This document shows positions 6,482 through 12,063 of a DNA stretch of 12,063 bases, piece by piece. The translations under genes were made by a program, and so were the position numbers. Origin of the DNA: Bdellovibrionaceae bacterium UBA2351 (GTDB lineage: Bacteria; Bdellovibrionota; Bdellovibrionia; Bdellovibrionales; Bdellovibrionaceae); NCBI GenBank assembly GCA_002344565.1, contig DDTZ01000116.1:28355-40417 (forward strand), given 5' to 3'. Every line of letters begins with the position of its first letter. Position 1 is the stretch's first letter. Below the pieces are notes generated by a model. That model made no database searches. It had not been told where the DNA came from and saw only the letters and a program-made list of their open reading frames with translations.

Positions 6482-8130
6482 AATCCCCATTCGGCATACA
6501 AATTTAAATATGTTCCGACCATGGTTACCGTGTTAACGTCTCCTGCATTTGCAAAATTTAAATCAGTTCCGCCGGCATACGGCTTTGCCTTATAAGAGGC
6601 TTTGTCTACACGGTAGGCCATACCTAAAAAGCCAGTCAGATTTTCTTTCATTTTGTAAGAACCCAACACTCCCAGTTGATACGAAGAGGACGGGATGATA
6701 TCCAGGCCATTCGGCGTCGCCAGTTTTACAGCTCCTAAGTTTAATTGAGCGTTGATTTGTAAGCCGTATTTGTAGCTAAACGACGTCCAATACTGAACAC
6801 CTAGCAGCGGGCCTAACTGCTGGATATTTTTTACGGTCAATTCGTCCACAACAAACGCTTTAGCTTCGGGGATGTCACGAACAAACAGTCCACCAAATAT
6901 TCTGACCTGAGACGAAACCCCGATATAACGTCGCCAAATGGCCGTGACTTCAGCCGATGCAAACGTGTAGGTTTTATTTTTTAGATTCACTCCACCCATA
7001 TCTAAAATGGTCTGCCAGCCCCAGCGACTCTTTGGCATATACCCATAACCGATGCGCCCCGTTCCGCCCAATACCGTATATACGATACGGTTTCCTGTTT
7101 CCTTATTGTCTCCGGTGTAATTTAATGACGATATCAGATAACTTGCTATTAGATAATTATCACGATCACGCTCCATTGCACGACGAAGCTTGGCGATTTC
7201 CATATTAGCTACCGTTCGCTGACCATCAAAAACTGGAAACTCAAATATTTTAATATCGGAATTCGGCCTCAGAACACCTAGTGAACCAATACGGAGTCGA
7301 TACTCGCCGCCCTTATATTTCGGATTAATATCCAAGTTTGTTTTTTCATAATTCACTTTTTTTTCTAAAACATCCCACTGACCACGCGAATTTTTTCGAG
7401 CAAGGTCATATATAAAATGGCTTGCACCGACTGGCTTAGACCACGAAATTTTATTTATAAACTCGGACTCTGGTTTTTCCATCAACGGTGGCTCTATCTT
7501 TTTACCAAAAACCGTAAATTGGAATTGCACCTTAACTGGGTCACCCGCACTCTTTTGAATATCGATCGAATACACATGCCAGCGATATCGCTTACCTACC
7601 GGCAGACGCGCCACTATTTTTGGTTCGGGAACTTCAATTCTAAGAATAGCGGCTTCACCGTCTTTTTCTGGAAACACCTCTAGCACATAGGCCGTCGCAC
7701 CTTTAACGGCCTTCCATGTGAATTCAACATTCTCTTCTTCTGTTTCTTCGGATTTAATTTCGGCTTTGTTGACAGGAGTGAATAACACAGGTGGCGGCAC
7801 CGTTACCAGAAACGGAATAAACTCTCCCCATAATCCCGGGACCCCACGGGCATCTAGTCCACGAATTCGAAATTGATATTTTCCCGGATTTAGACTGGAT
7901 GACCACTGCGTTGATTTTGTTTTAAATGAACCAAGAGAAACAAATCCCGATTCACTCAATCCATACACATCAATTTCATAACCCATACTTCCCCGTACAG
8001 GTTCCCATTCGATTGTAAGTTCCTTTGAATCCACATAGTCGTTTTCAGTCTGGGCATTTGCGAACGAAGGGACCACTGCAAAAGCCATCAAAAGAAGAAG
8101 AAAATTTAAGCAAATCAGCACTTTACTCAC
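6478..8130 (-). CDS. Secreted protein with three FN3/Ig-like repeats and C-terminal outer-membrane beta-barrel
   Basis: This is a 550-residue exported protein. A signal peptide (hydrophobic core to about residue 20, likely cleaved after SFANA at 26) is followed by three fibronectin-III-like repeats, each with a Trp strand and a YxFRIR/YRWHVY/YRLRIG strand: about 37-110 (LTIEWEPVRGSMGYEIDVYG), 112-208 (VEFTWKAVKGATAYVLEVFP) and 213-302 (NKISWSKPVGASHFIYDLA). A short helical linker (303-336) leads to a C-terminal half of alternating amphipathic strands (about 348-550) ending in YLNLYAEWGF. The terminal Phe and strand pattern are those of outer-membrane barrels, perhaps 8-10 strands. The start is GTG, the first possible start because TAA lies in frame four codons upstream; no Shine-Dalgarno sequence is visible. 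Its function is unknown; the repeats probably face the periplasm as a scaffold or peptidoglycan/protein contact. Confidence 0.85.
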   Translation of the reverse strand: MSKVLICLNFLLLLMAFAVVPSFANAQTENDYVDSKELTIEWEPVRGSMGYEIDVYGLSESGFVSLGSFKTKSTQWSSSLNPGKYQFRIRGLDARGVPGLWGEFIPFLVTVPPPVLFTPVNKAEIKSEETEEENVEFTWKAVKGATAYVLEVFPEKDGEAAILRIEVPEPKIVARLPVGKRYRWHVYSIDIQKSAGDPVKVQFQFTVFGKKIEPPLMEKPESEFINKISWSKPVGASHFIYDLARKNSRGQWDVLEKKVNYEKTNLDINPKYKGGEYRLRIGSLGVLRPNSDIKIFEFPVFDGQRTVANMEIAKLRRAMERDRDNYLIASYLISSLNYTGDNKETGNRIVYTVLGGTGRIGYGYMPKSRWGWQTILDMGGVNLKNKTYTFASAEVTAIWRRYIGVSSQVRIFGGLFVRDIPEAKAFVVDELTVKNIQQLGPLLGVQYWTSFSYKYGLQINAQLNLGAVKLATPNGLDIIPSSSYQLGVLGSYKMKENLTGFLGMAYRVDKASYKAKPYAGGTDLNFANAGDVNTVTMVGTYLNLYAEWGF

Positions 8131-8300
8131 GTTTAATTTTTAACTTTTGAGTCAATTACGGCAAGAACTTATCCATTTTCTCGGTCAAAGGCCGGGTTAA
8201 TAAATTGCTTTAACACTCATCCTTGTGAGAGTACGTTTCGACTAAATCAATTTACTTTCCCTAAACGTTCAAGTAGCCTTCTTCGTCGAGAACAGAATTA
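8131..8300. other. Divergent intergenic region (170 bp)
   Basis: The gap lies between the FN3/barrel gene (-) and the histidine kinase (+), so it should contain two promoters. I found no hexamer pair with good spacing in either direction. A TTGACT on the minus strand lies too close to the GTG start to act as its -35. A short CTCA-N6-TGAG inverted repeat around 8216-8229 is the only symmetric element noticed. Confidence 0.4.
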
Positions 8301-10103
8301 ATGAAATTAGATAGTTTTGAAAAAAAAGTAAATTTAATCACCTTTGTCATTTGCTTAACAATCGTGTTTTCAGTGTACCGCGAATACAACACGGGGATGA
8401 TTCAACAGAGCCATTCGGTATTGAACCAGTTCAATGATATTCACGCCAGCCTTCGCACAGAAACTCAGTTGATTACTAAGTTTGTGGCGGCTAGTCGTCG
8501 TTATGCCGAAAACTACTTTCAACTATCGCCTAGTAAGATCAGCCCGTTGTTTAAGAACTTAAAATACGACCCTATCTTAAAAGGCGCGTACTTAAGCGAT
8601 CTACCAAAAGGCTACCGCGACCAAAAGCTTGGCAATTTAACAATAACCGACGCCATTTCATCTCTCTCAAACGAGAAAAAAATTGAAATCAACATGGCCC
8701 TCGAAATGGGGTCTTATTTTGCTCCAAGTCTGTTTGAGATCAAAAGTTCGCCTTGGTTCTATTACACCAGCGATAATTTTATGTATCTAGCCCCTTATTT
8801 AGAACCCAAGGATTTTTTCTTTTCCAAAGAGGTGATGTTACAAAAAGAATTCTACAAGAATGCGACGCCGAAACTCAATTCGACTCGTCAAGGATTTTGG
8901 ACATCAGTCTATGTCGATGAAGCTGGTTTAGGTTTAATGGTTACCTATTCTGAACCTGTTTATGCGGGGGACGTGTTCAAAGGTGCCGTCTCTATGGATA
9001 TCACGATTGATCAGTTCAATTCCGTATTGAAACATCGGGATTTCACTATCGGCCGCCTTGTTTTATATAACCACGCCGAACAAATCTTAGCCGATCCATC
9101 AAGCGTCGAATCCGCTGACAAGAAAATATCAAAAGCCAGTGATTTAGTCCCCCTAAATTTAATTAACCTCGCTAAATATTCAAAGAACAAAGGGCACGAA
9201 CATTTAGTTGAACTAGACACTAACCTTGTCCACTATGAAGCGTTTCCCGAACTGAATTCAACACTTGTCTATTTTGTGCCAGCCAATCAATTGAAATGGT
9301 TAACCTTAAAGAAAATGTCCCCGCTCATTATATTTTCTCTTTTGTGCGTATTACTTATTTTTTGGCTACGGCGTGCTTTTTTAAATGACTACGTTATGCA
9401 ACAAAACTTAATTCAAAACGCAAAAATGTCAGCGTTAGGACGAATGGCAGCTGGTATGGCTCATGAGATTAACAATCCTTTAGCTATCATTGTAGGAAAG
9501 GCCAACGGTCTGAAACGTATTATCGACAAAACGAATACGATCGATATGGAAATACTCAGTCAAGATTTAGGGAAAATTCTTAATACAGCTAATCGTATCG
9601 CTAAAATTATAAGCAGCCTACGTTCATTCTCGAGGAACGGAGCTCAAGATCCATTTTTTGATGTCAGCCTGAAATCGTGGGTTTCTGAAACTTTAGAGTT
9701 ATGCCGTCAATCGATGCTTTCTAAAGCCATAACATTGAACGTCGCAGAGGTTCCAGAAATTAAAATTCGTTGTCGAGAGTCGCAACTCTCACAAGTCTTA
9801 GTGAATCTTTTAAATAATAGTGTTGACGCCGTTAAGAATCAATCCAAGAAAGAGATCTCACTTACATTCGAAGTCACTAAAAAAATGCTCAACATTTATG
9901 TTCGCGATACGGGACCTCGTATCCCTCCGGATGTGCAGTCTCGTTTAATGGAACCATTTTTTACAACCAAAGCGCCTGGTGCCGGCACGGGGCTAGGTCT
10001 TTCAATTTCACTTGGCATTATGCGCGAGCATGGTGGTAATATTAGATTTATCCCGCACGATGTACAGACGTGTTTTGTGATGGAAGTACCATTAAGCTTA
10101 TGA
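8301..10103 (+). CDS. Membrane sensor histidine kinase with periplasmic Cache-type domain
   Basis: This 600-residue inner-membrane kinase has TM1 at about 11-27, a periplasmic region at 28-337, TM2 at about 338-357, then the cytoplasmic kinase. The sensor region carries a segment typical of double-Cache (PDC) domains: GFWTSVYVDE...MVTYSEPVY...GAVSMDITIDQF (198-239), suggesting small-molecule sensing. The HisKA domain has the H-box MAAGMAHEINNPLAII with phosphoacceptor His388. The HATPase_c domain has the N-box NLLNNSVDA (Asn506), a G1 box DTGPR (536-540), an F-box EPFFTTK (551-557) and a G2 box GAGTGLGLS (560-568). It resembles NtrB/DctB-type kinases, without HAMP, PAS or receiver domains. 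No partner regulator is adjacent on this strand. Its stop overlaps the start of the metallopeptidase gene (ATGA, 10100-10103). The ribosome site is weak (GAG at 8288-8290). The usual second Gly of G1 is Arg here. Confidence 0.95.
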   Translation: MKLDSFEKKVNLITFVICLTIVFSVYREYNTGMIQQSHSVLNQFNDIHASLRTETQLITKFVAASRRYAENYFQLSPSKISPLFKNLKYDPILKGAYLSDLPKGYRDQKLGNLTITDAISSLSNEKKIEINMALEMGSYFAPSLFEIKSSPWFYYTSDNFMYLAPYLEPKDFFFSKEVMLQKEFYKNATPKLNSTRQGFWTSVYVDEAGLGLMVTYSEPVYAGDVFKGAVSMDITIDQFNSVLKHRDFTIGRLVLYNHAEQILADPSSVESADKKISKASDLVPLNLINLAKYSKNKGHEHLVELDTNLVHYEAFPELNSTLVYFVPANQLKWLTLKKMSPLIIFSLLCVLLIFWLRRAFLNDYVMQQNLIQNAKMSALGRMAAGMAHEINNPLAIIVGKANGLKRIIDKTNTIDMEILSQDLGKILNTANRIAKIISSLRSFSRNGAQDPFFDVSLKSWVSETLELCRQSMLSKAITLNVAEVPEIKIRCRESQLSQVLVNLLNNSVDAVKNQSKKEISLTFEVTKKMLNIYVRDTGPRIPPDVQSRLMEPFFTTKAPGAGTGLGLSISLGIMREHGGNIRFIPHDVQTCFVMEVPLSL

Positions 10104-10774
10104 TTGGATTCATTTTAACCTTTATATTGACTGCGACCGCAGCGAACTCGGCAGAGTTACTAACCAACTGCGCTCGTTTTAATGAGGCCCCAAAATGGTT
10201 GAGCCTGTCGCGTGTGAATCGAGTCGCGGATAATGTTTCGCGAATTATGGAATGGGACATCCGCCGCGTAGAGGTGAAGTGGTATCAAAATCAAAAAGAT
10301 TTCGAAAAGGCACATTCACTTGGGCCGATGGCGTTGGCCGTAGCACAAAGATCAACAAATCGCATTTTGCTTGGTCCAAAAGTTATTGAAAGTAATTTTG
10401 ATCGTATTTTTGGACATGAACTTGTACACATAACATCCGAACAAAAATACAAAGGCGCTATACCTAAATGGCTTGAAGAAGGAATGGCAAATCACATCGC
10501 AAAGTTTGGAAAAGTGGATTATAAAGCTTTATCCAAGAATCCGCTTCCTAAAGATGTCACTAAGATGATTCACCCCATGAGCGGAAGTGAAAACGATATT
10601 TTGAATCACTATATGACCTCTCAGGCTTTAGCAGAAATGCTCAACAGCCGCTGTGATTTTAGAAATTTGCTACGTTTAAGTGTTCAAAGAAAAATGGAAG
10701 ACTATCTAGAAAAGATCTGTCGCATTAGTAATATCAACGAAAGTTTTCAAAAATGGGTAACCTCACAAAAATAA
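10100..10774 (+). CDS. Small exported HExxH zinc metallopeptidase (gluzincin, peptidase MA-like)
   Basis: This is a 224-residue protein from the ATG at 10100. An N-terminal hydrophobic segment ends in TATAANSA (likely cleavage after residue 18), so it is probably periplasmic or secreted. The zinc site is GHELVH (His106, Glu107, His110) followed 17 residues later by Glu127 in PKWLEEGMANHIA. HExxH plus W-L-x-E-G-x-A is the gluzincin pattern of the peptidase MA-like superfamily, with Glu127 the expected third ligand. The remainder is helical and carries three cysteines (24, 185, 207). Substrate is unknown. The start is chosen because it overlaps the kinase stop as ATGA; the frame also extends to a GTG at 10070, which would add ten residues including the only nearby Lys. 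Translational coupling to the kinase suggests a shared envelope task. A terminator follows at 10815-10845. Confidence 0.85.
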   Translation: MIGFILTFILTATAANSAELLTNCARFNEAPKWLSLSRVNRVADNVSRIMEWDIRRVEVKWYQNQKDFEKAHSLGPMALAVAQRSTNRILLGPKVIESNFDRIFGHELVHITSEQKYKGAIPKWLEEGMANHIAKFGKVDYKALSKNPLPKDVTKMIHPMSGSENDILNHYMTSQALAEMLNSRCDFRNLLRLSVQRKMEDYLEKICRISNINESFQKWVTSQK

Positions 10775-10814
10775 AATCGCCCTTTAACTTACCCACTCGT
10801 GCCCATCAGAAAAT

Positions 10815-10845
10815 CTAAAAGCGCCTCAGTCTAAGGCGCTTTTAG
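10815..10845. terminator. Bidirectional rho-independent terminator
   Basis: A perfect 11-bp stem CTAAAAGCGCC / GGCGCTTTTAG surrounds a nine-base loop (10826-10834). The GC core is flanked by A and T tracts, so it has a T run on either strand; the minus-strand read continues as TTTTAGATTTT, the better of the two. It sits between the convergent metallopeptidase (ends 10774) and lipoprotein (ends 10870) genes and should end both transcripts. Confidence 0.9.
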
Positions 10846-10869
10846 TTAAATCAAACAAACTCAAAGAGT

Positions 10870-11529
10870 CTATTCGGCGACATATTTAAGGTCGGTTTTG
10901 ATTGAAGTGGGACGAGTATCCGGTGAGTTTGATTTATCATGAGTTCCAAGATAAAGCGTGTTGCCGTTATCAATTCGATATACGTTATATTCTTGTCTTG
11001 GTACCGCAATATTGTAACACGTAACTTCACCGGCAACCGATGATACATCACGACGATCGTTTAGCTGCCAGTTAGTTTGGTTACACACGCCTATACGGTT
11101 AGCAATGACAAGACCTTCTTGACTCGAGATTGTTAATTCAACTTTTCGATAATCGAAATCAATTGCCACTGCGCCATCAGCCGTTTTTTGATTTTCATTA
11201 ATTCTCAATTCACCCGATTCTTCAAAACTGAACGCCTCTGCACCCGAGCAGTCTCTAGAAGCGTAAAGATGAGTTACGCGTGACGAATTTGCGCCCGCCA
11301 TACGATATTGAACGCGTTGACTTTTTACAGACGCTTCACCCAGAGTCAGCAAACCAGTTACAATTTCGTTTAATGGTTTAGCGTGACAGTCGCCGCGGAA
11401 TGTTTTCTCTTGAAGACTCGCATCTTTTGCTGCTTCGCGAATATTATCCACTGGATCGCTGTTAGTGTTACTGCGATTACAAGAAATAACCAGACCCATC
11501 ATCGCTACTAAAATCAATAAACGTTTCAC
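10870..11529 (-). CDS. Small lipoprotein of unknown function
   Basis: This 219-residue predicted lipoprotein starts MKRLLILVAMM with lipobox VISC, giving lipidated Cys17 followed by an Asn/Ser-rich linker. The start is GTG at 11527-11529, chosen because AGGAG (11536-11540) stands six bases upstream and the leader has the right Lys-Arg n-region. The frame continues to 11595, but that would bury the signal peptide. The mature part looks mostly beta and contains four further cysteines (FRGDCHAK, ASRDCSG, GVCNQT, VTCYN), an even number compatible with two disulfides. I do not recognise a named family; proteins of this style are common in Bdellovibrio-like genomes. It shares strand with the response-regulator gene 194 bp upstream, without a visible terminator between them, so read-through is possible. 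Confidence 0.85.
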   Translation of the reverse strand: MKRLLILVAMMGLVISCNRSNTNSDPVDNIREAAKDASLQEKTFRGDCHAKPLNEIVTGLLTLGEASVKSQRVQYRMAGANSSRVTHLYASRDCSGAEAFSFEESGELRINENQKTADGAVAIDFDYRKVELTISSQEGLVIANRIGVCNQTNWQLNDRRDVSSVAGEVTCYNIAVPRQEYNVYRIDNGNTLYLGTHDKSNSPDTRPTSIKTDLKYVAE

Positions 11530-11535
11530 AAAATT

Positions 11536-11540
11536 CTCCT
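11536..11540 (-). promoter_or_regulatory. Ribosome binding site deciding the GTG start of the small lipoprotein
   Basis: On the minus strand AGGAG is followed by six bases and then GTG at 11527-11529. It is the clearest Shine-Dalgarno sequence before any gene in the window, and it fixes the lipoprotein start against the longer open frame. Confidence 0.85.
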
Positions 11541-11604
11541 CTGTTGTTGTGTTTTTGTTGCGCAATTGTGAACGAACGAAAACACAAAATTGCAAACAAC
11601 AAAC

Positions 11605-11625
11605 CAGCTATTAAAATACAGCTAT
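11605..11625. repeat. Tandem-spaced CAGCTAT direct repeats (candidate regulator sites)
   Basis: CAGCTAT occurs at 11605-11611 and 11619-11625, 14 bases apart start to start and both followed by T, with a third copy at 11670-11676. Direct repeats upstream of a gene can be half-sites for a DNA-binding regulator, but the 14-base step is not the 10-11 bases usual for OmpR-type proteins. Function is a guess. Confidence 0.3.
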
Positions 11626-11723
11626 TTGCAGTTTAGCATTTCGAAAGGGTCATTTTTCCAGGAGGTAGACAGCTATGGGGAAAATCACCACAGCCTGTTT
11701 TCTAGATTAATTCTTCTTCATGC

Positions 11724-12063
11724 TTAAGCAGGAGATCCCGCTTCTGTTTTACCACTGGGTGTTTGAATAGAAAAACAATAGCCTTTTTTGACTACGGCTT
11801 TTAAATGATGGCCAGTGATCGCAATTTTCTTCCTCAATGACGAAATATGAGTGTCGATAGTATGAGCCGATACATGAACCGAGTCACCCCAAACAGCTAC
11901 TAATAATTCCTCACGTGAAATAACAACACCTTCATTTCGCAAGAAATGAACTAACAATTTAAATTCAATAGGAGTCAAATTTAATTCTGTTTCGCTGCCG
12001 CCGGCCTGAACCAAGAAAATACGGTGAGACGTTAAGTCCACGCGGAAATCTGACTTACGAAAT
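11724..12063 (-). CDS. OmpR/PhoB-type response regulator, C-terminal DNA-binding part (5' end outside window)
   Basis: The frame is open to the right edge (FRKSDFRVDLTS... before the internal GTG at 12039-12041), so the gene is cut by the window and its receiver domain, if present, lies outside. The visible 112 residues form a winged-helix domain: LNLTPIEFKLLVHFLRNEG (helix 1 and turn), VISREELLVAVWGDS (helix 2), VSAHTIDTHISSLRKKI (recognition helix), and KAVVKKGYCF (wing, where many relatives have TVRGxGY). A 13-residue tail (QTPSGKTEAGSPA) follows. Such proteins bind promoter DNA, usually as phosphorylated dimers on direct repeats. A link to the orphan kinase at 8301 is possible but unsupported; a partner kinase may lie beyond the window. 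Confidence 0.9.
   Translation of the reverse strand, partial: FRKSDFRVDLTSHRIFLVQAGGSETELNLTPIEFKLLVHFLRNEGVVISREELLVAVWGDSVHVSAHTIDTHISSLRKKIAITGHHLKAVVKKGYCFSIQTPSGKTEAGSPA

Larger units (their letters stand above)
11530..11723. other. Intergenic region between response regulator and small lipoprotein (194 bp)
   Basis: The leader of the lipoprotein gene is expected here. Seen: three copies of CAGCTAT on the plus strand (11605-11611, 11619-11625, 11670-11676); an imperfect inverted repeat TTGCGCAATTGTG (11558-11570) / CACAAAATTGCAA (11583-11595) with nine of thirteen pairs; and a plus-strand AGGAGG (11660-11665) nine bases before an ATG opening an 11-codon frame to 11710. No well-spaced -35/-10 pair and no terminator for the response-regulator gene were found. 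Confidence 0.5.

Noticed and set aside
8147..8152. TTGACT on the minus strand as a -35 for the barrel-protein gene
   Set aside because: A 17-base spacer would place the -10 hexamer on the start codon itself.
8216..8229. CTCA-N6-TGAG inverted repeat before the histidine kinase
   Set aside because: Four-base arms are expected by chance in a 170-bp gap.
11530..11595. Upstream extension of the small lipoprotein to 11595
   Set aside because: It would place 22 polar residues before the signal peptide; AGGAG six bases before the GTG at 11529 gives a proper lipoprotein leader.
11558..11595. Imperfect inverted repeat as a terminator or riboswitch in the lipoprotein leader
   Set aside because: Only nine of thirteen pairs with a mismatched middle, no T-run in the right place, and no riboswitch core recognised.
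1..12063. CRISPR array, tRNA/rRNA, insertion sequence or anti-phage system
   Set aside because: No regularly spaced repeats, no tRNA-like cloverleaf, no transposase or nuclease/effector domains were seen on either strand by eye.

Overview
The window holds nine protein-coding genes (two cut by the window edges). The base composition is AT-leaning and the packing is dense, with several 4-base ATGA start/stop overlaps. The content points to a Gram-negative bacterium, most likely Bdellovibrionota (a Bdellovibrio-like group). The reasons are a giant Calx-beta/beta-helix lipoprotein with paired cysteines, an Ig-like (fibronectin III) repeat protein ending in an outer-membrane barrel, an orphan Cache-type histidine kinase and small Cys-containing lipoproteins. 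This taxonomic call rests on remembered family style, not on a search. No tRNA, rRNA, CRISPR array, insertion sequence or phage gene was seen.

Layout. Positions 1-899 (+) carry the end of an ABC permease and its translationally coupled ATPase, probably an iron(III)-type importer. Positions 894-2449 (-) form a two-gene operon: a class V PLP-dependent aminotransferase/desulfurase-like enzyme, then a hotdog thioesterase of the YiiD C-terminal type. Positions 2450-2620 are a divergent regulatory gap with two palindromes. Positions 2621-6481 (+) encode a 1286-residue surface lipoprotein. It converges, with overlapping stop codons, on 6478-8130 (-), a secreted protein with three Ig/FN3-like repeats followed by a putative outer-membrane beta-barrel. 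Positions 8131-8300 are a second divergent gap.

Positions 8301-10774 (+) form a second coupled pair: a membrane histidine kinase with a periplasmic Cache-type sensor, then a small exported HExxH metallopeptidase. A strong bidirectional terminator at 10815-10845 separates this pair from a small lipoprotein gene (10870-11529, -). The DNA-binding end of an OmpR/PhoB-type response regulator (11724-12063, -) runs off the right edge.

How they may work together: most of the window (2621-11529) concerns the cell envelope, with a surface adhesin-like lipoprotein, an outer-membrane repeat protein, an envelope sensor kinase coupled to an exported protease, and a small lipoprotein. The two most interesting arrangements are the kinase/metallopeptidase coupled pair and the giant lipoprotein, whose beta-helix shows a regular asparagine ladder and whose cysteines occur in even numbers per region. 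Nothing here proves a new system; these are the places to look.
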